64,000 bases of DNA from Celoporthe dispersa (Eukaryota; Ascomycota; Sordariomycetes; Diaporthales; Cryphonectriaceae): contig WAID01000009.1 of NCBI GenBank assembly GCA_016584495.1, positions 3,286,001 through 3,350,000 on the forward strand. The letters run 5' to 3'. Positions 1 to 11,185 of the stretch are shown piece after piece (position 1 is the stretch's first letter; the number at the start of each line of letters is the position of its first letter). Made by a program: the position numbers and the translations under genes. The notes under the pieces are model-generated. The model saw only the letters and a list, made by a program, of their open reading frames with translations, was not told where the DNA came from and ran no database searches.

Positions 1-1153
1 ACTGTTCGTCAGCAAAAAATCGCCCCCTGACAGAAGCGGCCGAAAGGGCCATCGGAAGCTCACCTCTCAACTGCATCTCCCAGGTTCCACCGCTCTGTAT
101 CACCTCCTTCTCTTTGATAGCCGTCATGAGAGGAGGGCTGTACGAGAGGCATCCCGTCGTGCTCAAGATCTGCGGGACCCTGTAGTCCGCAAACATGGTG
201 ATCTTGTCAATGTCCCGGAACGCACCATAGCTCTCGCCCTGGAAGCACGCCCACAGGTCTGCGACCAGGATCTGTGCTCGCTTGAGGAAGCGAATGGGTT
301 TCTTTCGCCCCTGCCACCGGCATTCATCCCGGAAGCAGGCGAAGTCCTCTGCCAGTAGGTTGACGAGGCCTGCAGCTGAACCATTGGCTGCGTCGATGCA
401 GTTTGTGAACCTGCAGGAGTATTTCTGCCCGGGGCGCTTCGGTCAGTGACTGATGGATAGTCATGATGCAGGAAGCTTACTTCGTAGAGAACCTTTCCAG
501 CTTCTCGCAAACACGCCAGACGACGATCAAGGAGGGGTATCTCCTCATCTGTAGTCGACCGGAAGACATGTCTCAGCTTTTCCAACGTGCACTCATTCTC
601 ATCCTGCCAGAAGTGCGGGTCCGTGATTGGGATATCTGGAAAGGTCGAGCTGTCAACGGCCAGTCGCAGGAAGATGAAGAGCCTCACCGCTCGAGCAGGA
701 GCCCTGTACTTGTGCATGTAACCGACGGGCCGCAAACTAACCTTCGTCGATGGCCCTCTGCAGCGCCGCCACAAGGCTCCAATATCCCGTCCACGTCTTG
801 TCCCTATACGAGATAGCAAACCTTTTGTCGTCAGGCAGCTCGGACCAGAACGAGAAATTGAGCAGGTCCATGGTGAAGATAAAGTTCACGGTGGCCTCGT
901 CCTTGGTTTTGGGGTGCAGCTCATGCTCGGACCACGTCGCCGTCGAGTAAGACCTTTCCTGCATCTGTCGGTAGATGGAATTGGCGGCTGTCTTGCAGGA
1001 CCACATGTCCAGGGCAATGTCGATGGCGTTGTCGTAGACATACTCGACGCCGTCCAGCACGCCAGTCTCTGGCTCCGCGGTGGCGGCCGGCTGTCCTAGG
1101 AAATGCGCCCGGAGTAGGGCAACAAGTTCTGGGTCGGCTTCATCGTCTGACAT
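1..1153 (-). CDS. QNG1: Queuosine 5'-phosphate N-glycosylase/hydrolase (DUF2419), 3' end outside the window
   Basis: The family releases queuine base from queuosine 5'-phosphate so that it can be reused for tRNA modification. I read three exons on the minus strand: 1153-742, 635-481 and 424-64. A further intron starts at 63 (GTGAGC, with branch-like TGCTGAC inside) and its acceptor lies beyond base 1, so the C-terminus is missing. Exon 1 gives the N-terminal helical part ending in the LNFSFW-type motif (residues about 98-105). Exon 2 carries IPITDPHFW and the HVFRS..EEIPLL motif. Exon 3 carries NCI..ANGSA, FKRAQILVADLW-like and the family's FADYRVPQIL motif. Phases agree across both internal introns. 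An alternative first acceptor would insert about 16 residues before IPITD; I prefer the one that joins the family motif directly. The gene is divergent from UBA2 across 0.9 kb. Identity rests on motif recognition and I am confident of the family. Confidence 0.9.
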
Positions 1154-2078
1154 GCTGTGGATGCCACTTCTGGTCGAATCACGTCGCAGGGGCTCGATGG
1201 CAGGACTAATAAGGGTCTAAGGTATGGAGACTGAAAGAATTGACGGCTCGTGCTGGAGATCTTGGATACAAGGTTGACTGTTCGGGAGGGTTTGGAAAGA
1301 AAGGACAGCTTTGACAGGGGCGCGCAAAGATGGAGCCAACCAAGCATTGGGCATCTATGTACTGAAGATCGACCTGGACCCTCTTAAAGTTGAACCTTAT
1401 CGCCATCTCTACTCCATGTTTCCCATCCACGATACTAACAGGGACATAAATACTCCAGACTTGCCAGCTGGGGAATCAGGTATGAGATACCGCCGCATAT
1501 TCTTCATCAGGGCACCCTGAATGCCCTGTATTTGTATCGACGAGGCCTGAAGCCTCAGGGCCTTTTTAGCTAGTAGAGCCTGGAAAGCCTGGGGCGTGGG
1601 GTGAGTTACGTCAGCGTTTCAACGACCGGCCCGGCCCCTGGGCCCTGAATCTCAGCAGAGTTTGGCACCCGATCTGGTGTGGCACGGGCCACCAATGGGT
1701 CTGCGGGACGGTAGCTGGACCTGATCGCGAGGTTGGACCCGCACCTACGTAAAGTACTTTGGTAAGTACCTCGTACCTCTACCACACCCACACCCCAACT
1801 TTTCCAGTCTGCCTGCCAGCCGCCTCGGTAATCCTACTCGTTTGCAAGTGGCAGCAGCTCGTTGTTGGGTGAGCTCTCTCGTCATATCCACCTGCTCTGT
1901 CGCTTGACTGACAATCGTCACTGGTCAGCCCTTCTCGGCGTTACTCGAGTTCCCCGCCACGCGAATTTGCCAAAGCTCGCGCGATACACCCACGCACTGC
2001 CCAACGTCAGACGGAAAAAGAGCGAGCTTCCCTTTTCGAGAAGAAAGCATATGCGCGTTTGATGCGCCAACCGCGACC
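1154..2078. promoter_or_regulatory. Divergent intergenic region QNG1/UBA2
   Basis: This 0.9 kb should hold both promoters. It includes a bZIP-like TTACGTCA at 1606-1613. The last 200 bases before the UBA2 start are pyrimidine-rich in places (for example CTCTCTCGTC). I see no coding potential beyond short overlapping frames. Confidence 0.4.
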
Positions 2079-4727
2079 ATGAGCGCTCCCACGGGTGAAG
2101 CTCCCACGTCCTCCGCTGCACCTATCCCTCCTCCTGCAGTCGCCCAGGCCACACCCGCGCAAGCTGCCGGTGTACAACAACAGCAACAACAACAGCCTGT
2201 CTCAGGTGGCGGCGGCAGCCTTGCGCAAGCAGCCTCCTCCCACACCGTCCCAGTTACGCCAACCGGTGGCGCGGCTACCGGCCGAGCGCCGCCTGTGGCA
2301 CGGCAACATGCAGCGCCTACTCGCGATACGTTTAATATGCGTTCGCTTGGGCCTGCCGTGAACTCTCAGGTTAAGAAGGTATGTGCAACCCTCCCGGCGG
2401 CTCTCTCCTCGCACTCCTCATGCACGGCCCAGTCGTCCCTATTACAAGCCGACCCCCCTCGAGAGCTGCTTCGTACCTCTGTTATCTGGTTCTGCGATCG
2501 CAATGGAGTCACATGTGTCACTCGATGACTCTGACTTCACAACAAGTGTCGCGACAGACCGCGCAGTCCCTTTCTCGTCTCTCGAACACTTTACACAATC
2601 TCTGAAAGCAACGTTACTAAAATGTTTGCAGTCGCGAGTCCTGATGGTCGGTGCTGGTGGCATCGGCTGCGAGCTCCTCAAGAACATCGTCCTGCTCGGC
2701 TTCGGCGAGATCCACGTTGTCGACCTCGATACCATCGACTTGAGCAATCTCAACAGACAATTTCTCTTCCGCCACGAGCACATCAAGAAGTCGAAGGCAC
2801 TGGTATGCGATTGGTGGGACGTGTTCTGCCTCGGATCGGGCATTCGCTGACAAAGAGGATAGGTGGCCAAGGAGACGGCGCAAAAATTCAACCCAAAAGT
2901 CAAGATCGAGGCACACCATGCGAACATCAAGGAATCTCACTTCAATGTCGAGTGGTTTCAGGGCTTCAACCTCGTGTTCAACGCGTTGGACAACATGGAC
3001 GCTCGGCGCCATGTGAACAAGATGTGTCTGGCGGCCGACGTGCCCCTGATCGAGAGCGGAACCACGGGCTTCAATGGTCAGGTTCAGGTGATCAAGAAGG
3101 GCGTCACAGCCTGCTATGACTGCACACCAAAGGACGCACCGAAGTCTTTCCCCGTCTGCACGATCAGAAGCACGCCGAGTCAACCCATACATTGCATAGT
3201 ATGGGGCAAGAGCTACTTGTTGAAGTATGATCTTTTAACGAGAACCTTTTGTGTGACTTGTACTAACTGTTCACCTGTAGTGAGATGTTCGGCGCAAGCG
3301 AGGATGGATCCGCCTTTGACCACACACAAGACCAAGACAATGCCAAAGAGATCGAGGAATTGAGAAAAGAGTCAGAGGCCCTCAAGAAGATTCGCGAGTC
3401 CGTCGGCTCGGAGGATTTTCCGCAGCTGCTGTTTGACAAGGTCTTCAAGGCGGATATCGAGCGTCTGCGTTCCATGGAGGATATGTGGAAGTCGAGACAA
3501 CCACCTCAGCCTTTGGATTACAAGACCGTGATAGGTCAGGCGACGGAGGAGCTCGCTACCAAGAACGCCATATTACAGGATGGTCAGAAGGTGTGGACAC
3601 TGGAAGAGAGCCTGGTCGTCTTCAACGACAGCTTAGACCGGCTGAGCAAGCGCATGCTGGAGCTGAGGAAGGCACACGAGGGCTCGGGCCCAGCGCCTGT
3701 GATCGAGTTCGACAAGGACGACGAAGACACCCTGGACTTCGTCGCAGCGAGTGCGAACATCCGATCGACCATCTTCGGTATCGAGCGGAAGTCTCGTTTC
3801 GACACTAAGCAGATGGCGGGAAACATCATTCCTGCCATTGCCACCACCAATGCCGTTGTGGCCGGTCTCTGCGTGCTCCAGGCCTTCAAGGTCTTGAAGG
3901 GAGAGTACAACAAAGTCAAAGAGGTAAATTGATTCCCCTCCTATCGCATTCTCACTGCTCACATGTCTCCCTAGGTCTTCCTGTCACCATTTACGCAGTC
4001 CGTACCCGCTCGCATCATTGCCGCCGACCGCCAACGGGAGCCAAATCCGGACTGCCCGGTCTGCAGCGTGTTCCAGACGAGCGCATACGTCGACTTGTCT
4101 CGGGCGACACTGAAGGACTTCGTCGAAGATTTCCTCAGGCTGCAGTTGGGCTATGGTGACAAGGAAATCGCTGTCAGCACCGAGGCCGGGATCTTATATG
4201 ATCCGGACGAGACTGAAAACCTTTCGAAGAAACTGGTCGACATGGGTATGCGAACCTACGTCCGGAAATGTATCATCTTCACTAACCACTCACAGGTATC
4301 AAATCCGACACCTTCATTACTGTCACCGATGAGGACGATGATGAGCCATTCGTCAACGTCGTCCTGAACGTCCAACCACCGTGAGTCTTCTCCATTACCC
4401 GCGCCACTTACAGCTGCTGACTCCCACATCAGGAAGGAGGAGCAACCCGACAAGCCCGTGACAGGGCCTTCGGCCGAGAAGCTGGACATACCCAAGAAGC
4501 CCAGGCAGCAGGCGTCTCAGGCAGAGCCGCCCGTTACATCCCAGCCTAACGGGAAGGAGAAGATTGCCGACGACAACGCTCAGCCTCTGAAGAGACCGCT
4601 CGACGACGAGACTGGCCTCCCGGAGGCCAAGAAAGCCAAGGTGACCGATACCGAGGCTATAAAGGGCGATGCGGTCGTGGTCGTAGATGAGGGTGACAGT
4701 GGAGCGATCTTCATCGACGATGACTGA
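2079..4727 (+). CDS. UBA2: SUMO-activating enzyme E1 catalytic subunit Uba2 (SAE2)
   Basis: With Aos1 this protein adenylates SUMO and carries it as a thioester to Ubc9, mainly in the nucleus. Seven exons keep frame throughout: 2079-2378, 2632-2802, 2863-3224, 3281-3923, 3975-4245, 4296-4380 and 4433-4727 (708 aa; yeast and human are about 640). The adenylation nucleotide loop VGAGGIG is at 106-112, followed by DLDTIDLSNLNRQFLFR. Zinc ligands are the YDC near 243 and the DCPVC later in the chain. The catalytic cysteine is C256 in PVCTIRSTP. The C-terminus has a basic KRP..KKAKV nuclear signal and two acidic hydrophobic SUMO-interacting-like runs (AVVVVDEGD, GAIFIDDD). The first 85 or so residues are a Pro/Ala/Gln-rich extension with a seven-Gln run, upstream of the conserved SLGPAVNSQVK. 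Intron 1 has a TTACTAA branch site at 2614-2620. The stop lies 50 bp from the convergent SDR stop. Confidence 0.96.
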
Positions 4728-4777
4728 GGTCAAACCTGAATCGGCAGGTACTCGCCATGGCAAGAGCTAGGGTTGAG

Positions 4778-5975
4778 TCAAGACATTGCAGCAGTCAGTC
4801 CACCGTCGATTGTGAGGACACAATTGTTGGCATATGGGTTTTGGGCCAAGAAGGCAGCGGCGTCTGCCACCTCTTCGACTCGACCCAACCGCCTCAGCGG
4901 GATATGCTGAGATAAGGAGCTACGGTTGAAGTCTGTTGAGGAAGAAAGTGTACATTAACAAAGCGGCCCTCGGACCTATGCGGGACAGTTGGGGACTGGC
5001 CGCAACATGGTGGGCGGAAAATATGGGGAACAGGAGTTATTGGATGCTCTAGACAGCACGACGTCTCACGAAAGATCAACGAGATGGTCGGCGGATACTC
5101 AATGAGATACCCTGCACAAGAAGCAGGCCGCAGGAACAGGCATTGGTTGGGTTGTTTCAACTCACTTTGAATCATGTCCGTCTCAATATACCCGGGGACA
5201 AGAGCGTTCACCCGTATTCCATACTGACCTAGCTCGGTCGAAAGGGCAGACGTAAGACCTGCAAGCCACTGATGAGATCAAGAACGTGATAGAGACAGGG
5301 AGACCTTAGCAGAATGGGCGATGGGAGGAGGCCCGACTCACCCAACAGTCCAGCCTTCGTGGCCGCATAGACGGCTGCGCCGGTCCCACCTTTCATGGCC
5401 ATAACACTCGAGACATTGATGATGCTTGGCCCGTCGCCGGCCCAGCCCTGTTCGCGCCCCGACAGCTTCACACCACGCATCATCTGCCGCCCGACAAACT
5501 TGCACCCCAGCACGGCAGACTTTAGGTTGATATCCAGGATGCTCTCAATGTCCTCCAAGGTCGTCCTGGCCAACAGCGAGGCCTGCGATACGCCTGCGCA
5601 GTTGACCAGCACGTCAACCCCGGCCGGGCCGAAGTAGCCTTTGCTCAGCTTGGTGGAGAGATCATCCCAGGTCTCGGGGCGAGAGACGTCGCCTTCTACG
5701 CCATGGTGGAAGGCTGGATGTGGAGGGTGTGGCGATGGTGGTGGTGGTAGTGGTGACGATCCTGACTGCGGCTTTTCTGAAGAAGGGGACTGAGAGGAGT
5801 CCAGTGGTATGACAGGTTGGTCTCTGACGGAGTGAGTGGCGGCGCGCAGTGTCTCTGCGTTGCGGCCCACGAGGATGGTGCTGGCGCCGAGCCGTGCGAA
5901 GTGCTGCGCTATGGCGAGCCCGATTCCTCGGCTGCCACCAGTTATGAGGGCAATCTTGCCGCGGAGGGGAATCAT
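4778..5975 (-). CDS. Short-chain dehydrogenase/reductase, FabG-like (3-oxoacyl-ACP reductase type)
   Basis: A classical NAD(P)(H)-dependent SDR of 293 aa from three exons: 5975-5342, 5258-5166 and 4932-4778. Cofactor motif TGGSRGIG sits at residues 12-19. NCAG, the catalytic serine in NVSSV and YAATK (Y-x-x-x-K) follow, then PGYIETDM, and a C-terminal VLTIDGG typical of FabG-like enzymes. The second intron is long for this locus (233 nt). Residues about 58-90 form a Ser/Pro/His-rich insertion between the second and third beta strands that ordinary SDRs lack; it is in frame without stops, so I take it as protein rather than intron. The likely role is a mitochondrial or peroxisomal 3-oxoacyl reductase, but substrate cannot be read from sequence. 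It converges on UBA2 and is divergent from LCB3. Confidence 0.9.
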
Positions 5976-6746
5976 GGTGATATTCTGGGGCGATGTTCCA
6001 TTCCTCGGGTGTGCTAGCAGTTAAAGAAAGGCATGGATCTAACAACTGAAGTGGTGAGGGGATGAGAGGTGGGAGGATGCATGATATTTCGGATATGACG
6101 GTAAGATCCCTTTGGTGCAATTGGGCATTGGCAAACCAGCTCAGATTATGCACTTGAGGGGCATTATTCTTCTTGGGGGTTCTCCAGCGCTATTATGTAA
6201 TTAAGCCATATGTGTCTCGCAAACCCGCGGGCAGGCGCAGGCCCCACTAATGCGACTCGGCCTCGGTAGTCTGCACGCCGGAAAAATCACAGCCAAGACA
6301 CCGACCGCGTCTTCTTTAATGAATGCTCCAAGAGCATGCTCACCCAGGTCTCTGTCGTGCCCATCTCTTGCTGCTACGCTGCCTTCCCGAGCATGGATTG
6401 GCTCTGCGCGTTCGGAAGAGAGCATCTCATCTGAAAAGGAATTGACGTCAGCCCCGTCGTGCCAGAAGAAAAGAAACAGGGAAAAAAGAATTCCTAAATA
6501 CATCGATCAATCCTCCCGTCGTCACAAGCCACCCGTCCTCGATCTGCCTTGCTTATCGAAACATAATTGTGGATCCTCCTTCGTCCTTCCTGTCGCAGTC
6601 CCCAGGACTCCCAACGAGGTCAATACTCCTATACCACAGTTCTCTCTGTCCATGAAAACGCCAGGCGCCACCCACCTCGAACTGCCCACAGAGTGTCCAA
6701 GGAGGTCTCGTTGAACACATGAGGAGGAGAAACAGGACCGTCGTCC
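5976..6746. promoter_or_regulatory. Divergent intergenic region SDR/LCB3
   Basis: This 0.77 kb separates two divergently transcribed genes and so contains both promoters. Apart from the bZIP palindrome listed separately and a purine run around 6468-6490, I see no element I can name and no supported ORF. Confidence 0.4.
6443..6450. promoter_or_regulatory. Palindromic TGACGTCA (CRE/ATF-type bZIP site)
   Basis: A perfect 8-bp CRE palindrome lies 297 bp upstream of the LCB3 start and 468 bp upstream of the SDR start. ATF/CREB-type bZIP factors bind this sequence in fungi. A single short match can occur by chance, so regulation is only suggested. Confidence 0.35.
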
Positions 6747-8839
6747 ATGCATCGAAGGCCCCGAGGCTCTAGCTCCGGCTCAGAGCAGCAGATCCAAGCC
6801 CGCCATGCCCCGCTGCGGATTTCAGTCGCAGACGACGATGGCGTGCAGAACGAATTTCCCGGCTTGGCCAATGGTCATGTCGAGCCGGAGGAGGAGAAGA
6901 AGGAGGTCATCGATGCCGGCCTGAGGAGTCTGGATCACTGTATGCCATGCTCTTGCTCTTGCTCTTCTCTGCCCTGCCCTGCCCGCCCTCGCCCCATCCT
7001 GCTTCCTTATCGCGCCGGTGCATGTCCTTGTATCTTGCGCGCAAGGAACCAGGCATGATGATTGGCACCCAAGATCTTGGGCGCTGCGGTCACCTCTCCC
7101 CACGCCTCATGCTCCCGCTAAACATACTTGCGACCCAGATAAACGAGCCATGCCAGCATGGCGGTACCAACTCCGTCAGAGGGTACTGCCTCTGGTACGA
7201 TGGGAGACGCCGTACCTCGCCTACTTTCAGGATGCCATGCGCACGCCCGCGCTCGATAGCTACTTTGCGATCACGGCCAACCTCGGCACACACACGTTCT
7301 TTATGATCGGTCTTCCAATACTGTTCTGGTGTGGGTTTCCATCGTTTGGGAGGGGGCTCGTACACATCCTGGCCGAGGGCGTGTTCTTTTCTGGCTTCAT
7401 AAAAGACATGCTGTCACTGCCCCGGCCGCTGTCGCCACCGCTGCATCGCATCACCATGTCTGGCTCCGTGGCTCTGGAGTATGGGTTCCCCTCGACACAC
7501 TCTGCCAATGCAGTATCCGTCGCCGTGTACGCCCTGCTGCTTCTGCGATCTCCCGACTGTGCGTTCTCTGCGACCACCAAGATCCTGCTCGAGTCGCTGG
7601 GGTATTTCTACGCTGCATCCATCATTATCGGGCGTCTGTATTGCGGCATGCACGGTTTCGCTGATGTCATCTTTGGCTCTCTCCTGGGTGCTGTTATATC
7701 GCTGATCGAGTTCTATTACGCACCCGCCTTTGAGTCGTATCTCCATGCTAGTGGCTGGATTGCACCCTTTACCGTCGCCATCATAATCATCATTCTTGTC
7801 CGCGTGCACCCCGAGCCTGCAGACGACTGCCCCTGCTTCGACGACTCCGTCGCCTTTTCCGGCGTCATGATCGGGCTCGAGATCGCCTCCTGGCGCAACG
7901 GGGCCGACTTCCTCACCGAGCCATTCCCTGAGCTGAGCTGGCCTATGACGATCGCTCGGATAGTCTTTGGGGTCTTGACCATCATAGCCTGGCGCGAGAG
8001 CATGAAGCCCGCCCTGCTCAAGACCCTCCCGCAGCTCTTTAGGGTCATCGAGAAGCTCGGCGTGTCCCTGCCCAGGCGATTCTTCGTGCCCGCATCCGAG
8101 TACAAGAATATCCCGAACCTGCTCAAACTACGCACCGACAATGTCCTGCCGACCATGAGCGATTTCCCGCACTTCGTCAAGACGCTGCGCGCCCCAGCTA
8201 GAGGCCGGAGCGTGTCCGTCGGCCCGCAGTCCGCAGCCGATGCGTACGAGGCGCTTGCGTATCGGGAGAAGCGGCGCAGGGAGAGCATCGGGTCGAACGG
8301 GAGTCTTAATAGGAGTAGTCATGTGGACCTGCGCGACAGGTTCCAGGCGGACGGGGCCGCGCTCTCTAACAGCGGCGAGGACCATGCCGGCCAGAGCCCA
8401 TCACAGTATGCCTCGGCGGGCAAGTCCACGGCGCTGGCGGATTACGAGCAGCAGATGGGGCAGGGGCGCGTGATCCTGACGAGGTCGAGGGCGGATCGGT
8501 CGCCGAGTCCCGCGACGCCCATGGTCCTAGAAGAACCTGAGGGTATGGATGAGGAGGGCGTGGAGTTGTTCGTGCAGAGGGAGGAGCAGGATGAGCTTGG
8601 CGAGAGGGAGATGTTTGAGAGGCTGGTCAAGCCTAGAGTGAGGTATGATGTGGAAGTCGTCACGAAGTTGGTGGTCTACACCGGTAAGTCTTTTTCCTAT
8701 ACACCTCTCCACCACACACTACATACACTGACATTTTGCGCTCCAAAAAAAAAAAGGTATCGCGTGGCTCGCTGTGGAAGGCATACCTTCAATGCATGAG
8801 CTCGTCGGCTTGGGCGTCAGGCACCTCCATGCCGGATAG
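6747..8839 (+). CDS. LCB3: Dihydrosphingosine 1-phosphate phosphatase (PAP2 family, LCB3/YSR3 type)
   Basis: The family dephosphorylates long-chain base 1-phosphates in the ER, feeding ceramide synthesis. Three exons: 6747-6939, 7139-8683 and 8757-8839, giving 606 aa. All three phosphatase motifs are intact: K153-x6-R160-P, PSTH at 182-185 (the usual PSGH region) and R230-x5-H236-x3-D240. These lie among hydrophobic membrane segments such as HTFFMIGLPILFW, and several more follow to about residue 350. The C-terminal 200 residues are a cytosolic Ser/Arg/Glu-rich tail, longer than in yeast (about 400 aa) but common in filamentous fungi. The second intron ends in an A11 run directly before its AG. 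The first intron is phase 1 and joins LDH-Y-KRAMPAWRY, matching fungal orthologues. Confidence 0.94.
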
Positions 8840-9679
8840 AAAAAAACATTTCCAAGCCATTGACTGGCATCGCACTGTCACTGTATATTGGATAGCCGAG
8901 AGAGGAAGTACCCATAATCAAGCCTGTACCCAGGTCAAGAGAGACCAACGGAACTGTAAATTCGAGTACAGAACAATTCTCGCCCTGGCATCAGAGGCGC
9001 CCTCTAGACCAGCCAGGCTCGAGGCCTCTTTGTATTTTCCTAAATGTAAAAGAGGAAGAGTAAAGGACTCGATAGCCGGCCATTTCTTCGATATCTCTGA
9101 AAGCAGTCGCACTTGCTGGAGGTGTGAACGTTTTGGTTTTCATCTTACTCTCGACTATTATGATTTGATTGGATTCCCTATCGTGATTGTCCTCCCTGAC
9201 CCCATGCTACGGTTTATGTTGAGGCTCCATGTGTCTCCTTGCTTAAGAGAAGTACGAGGTATGAGCGCTGCTAGAGACGGTGAAATACGATGATATTCCT
9301 GGCGGAAGAGTATCCGGCAAGGGTGGCCTCTGTTGCTTACTGTCCTCTGATCTGATGCTATTCTGCAGCCTGGTTTCTGTTACTGTGATGTTATCCAAAG
9401 ATAATCTGTGAAAACGGCATTGACTACATGGTGAGCGAACAAGTCGAGGCTTCGGTCGCAGGTTACCTTTCAATAATGGGTTGCGCCTCCTAGTGTATTC
9501 AGCCGACACAATGTTGGGCAAACTACGTTTCGTACAACCTCAACTGACGAATACAACGGTCATCATCTATACTTTCCACCAGACCATCCACCCACCAGTG
9601 GTTATGTGATGATCCTGTTGCTGAACGGCGGGTCAATGTTGTATATTTTTATCGCGTAGGACATACACCACGCCTAATA
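8840..9679. other. Convergent 3' spacer
   Basis: This 0.84 kb lies between the stops of LCB3 and the DUF2470 gene. It should contain both 3' UTRs and terminators. I see no coding sequence or repeat that I can support. Confidence 0.5.
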
Positions 9680-10423
9680 TCATGCCTTCTTCTGCTTTCC
9701 CAGCACTAACCGATCCCACCTCTGCCAAGCTGAAACCCCCTCAAAGAACGTCGTCGCCACCCACAGCAGCCAGACGGCAGAGCCCACGGGAACGTGCCGC
9801 GGCGCCAATCTGCTTCTGGCCATGTAGGCCGCCTCGGCGACGTGAATCGCGATCATGGGCACCAATATAATCCTTACCAGCCACACATAAGTTTCCGGCC
9901 CGCCAGGGAAGTGTATAACCTCCGCGAACCGCCACAGCCCGGAGTCGGGGCCAGCGTGACCGGAGAAGACAAGGGCGGCTGAGACAAAGTACCACATGAC
10001 GCCTGTGAAGCTCAAGATCCCCACACCCTGAGGCGGGTGCCACGCCACCACCGCCCCGCCGCCACCTTCGGCAGGAGGGGGCAACCCCAGAGCAGCGCGC
10101 GCCTCGATCGTCATATCAGCCAGCCTGGCCCTACGGTCGGACCAGGCACCCATAGGCGGGTCCAGTGCGACTTGCTGCACGCCGGCGGCGGAGCGGATGG
10201 TTATGGTGGCGAGGTCGAGGTCGAGCATCTCGGCGTCGGCGGCCTGGGCCGCGGTCAGGCCGGCGCGGTGGCGCAGAATGGCGGACATGTCGGCGGCATG
10301 GTCCTTGTTCATGTGAGTTATAGTGCGAGCCTTCGATACCGGATCGATCTCGAGGGCACTGCCGGAGGGCGTGGGCGCCGCAGCAGGGGTGGAGGAGCGC
10401 GTCGAGGCGCGGGTCGTCACCAT
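9680..10423 (-). CDS. DUF2470 domain integral membrane protein
   Basis: A single-exon gene of 247 aa. Residues about 32-115 match the DUF2470 pattern (ITHMNKDHAADM with its histidine, then LDLATITIRSAAG), a module related to the heme-binding split-barrel proteins. Three hydrophobic segments follow: GILSFTGVMWYFVSAALVF, a stretch around VRIILVPMIAIHVAEAAY, and VWLLWVATTFFEG. The protein ends in KQKKA, which fits a K-x-K-x-x ER-retrieval signal, so an ER membrane location is my inference. I chose the ATG at 10423 because a longer in-frame start at 10738 adds a low-complexity stretch lacking conservation. Biochemical function is unknown for this architecture. Confidence 0.8.
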   Translation of the reverse strand: MVTTRASTRSSTPAAAPTPSGSALEIDPVSKARTITHMNKDHAADMSAILRHRAGLTAAQAADAEMLDLDLATITIRSAAGVQQVALDPPMGAWSDRRARLADMTIEARAALGLPPPAEGGGGAVVAWHPPQGVGILSFTGVMWYFVSAALVFSGHAGPDSGLWRFAEVIHFPGGPETYVWLVRIILVPMIAIHVAEAAYMARSRLAPRHVPVGSAVWLLWVATTFFEGVSAWQRWDRLVLGKQKKA

Positions 10424-10803
10424 TTTGTGTCTTTCGCGGTAGGTAGGTTGCGTGGGGTGGCGTAGAGAAAGATTGTGATAAAAAGAAGAAATTTGGTGGC
10501 AATTGTTGCCAGCACTCGACTGCGTGCTGGGAATTGTGGTTTGTGAGAGGTCAGGAGGGAAGATGCAGACGGGGAGGAGGAGGGAGAGGATCAGGAAAGT
10601 TGAAGCTCTACGGCGAAACGAGGTGGAAGGTGGCGTGTTTGGCCTAGTGAGCTGGCAAGAGGCAGTGACGTCCAATTTTTGCAGGGTCCTCCTTAGCTCA
10701 TATGCAGCAAGCAAGTCGCAGCTGTGTGTGGATTTCACCCTTCCGTCCCCAGTGCTCGGCTGCTTGCGGCACCAGGCCCACTACCGCCCGTTCCGTCAAG
10801 TTT

Positions 10804-10916
10804 CGCCGCAATAATTCGAACATGGGCCTCCGAAGATCGTGGTTCGAACCGTTCTGACCAAGAACGGAAAACAAAAAGAATATGGATGGGAAACGAAAAA
10901 CGCGATACGAGAAAGT
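10804..10916. repeat. tRNA-Ser-3'-derived dispersed repeat, copy 1
   Basis: The block from TTCGAACATGGGCCTCCGAAG is identical over 21 bases to the complement of the T-arm and variable arm of the tRNA-Ser at 63760-63862. Instead of the anticodon half it continues into GGTTCGAACC, a B-box-like palindrome, and then an A-rich GGGAAACGAAAAACG tract shared with the copies near 26.7 and 39.3 kb. It is therefore not a whole tRNA gene. Confidence 0.6.
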
Positions 10917-11123
10917 TGACAAACGTGTCAGGCCTATGTTTCGGGTCAGGGTTCTTCATCTGCTACTCCGCTCCGTCGCAGCAGCAAGACACTGCAGGTC
11001 CAGGCCAGAACTCCAGCAGAGCTGCACCAAGCATGCCTGTGACAGCCTTCGGTAGAAGAATGATGATCAGGGCGTTCGGCTCTGATACATAGGTATATTT
11101 CAAATATCACGGACCCATTGACT

Positions 11124-11185
11124 ATGGTTTCGAGCTCCTGACAGCCATGTTCAGACTCCGGCTGCGGCCTTGCCCGCGCCTCATG
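11124..11185. repeat. Short dispersed repeat, first copy
   Basis: About 60 bases (TGGTTTCGAGCTCCTGACAG onward) resemble 29156-29214 with scattered substitutions and a small gap. The shared part covers CAGCCATGTTCAG and a GC-rich end. It is likely a piece of an old mobile element. Confidence 0.45.

Noticed and set aside
10424..10738. Longer N-terminus for the DUF2470 protein
   Set aside because: The extension would be low-complexity promoter-like DNA; the ATG at 10423 is followed directly by a plausible N-terminus.
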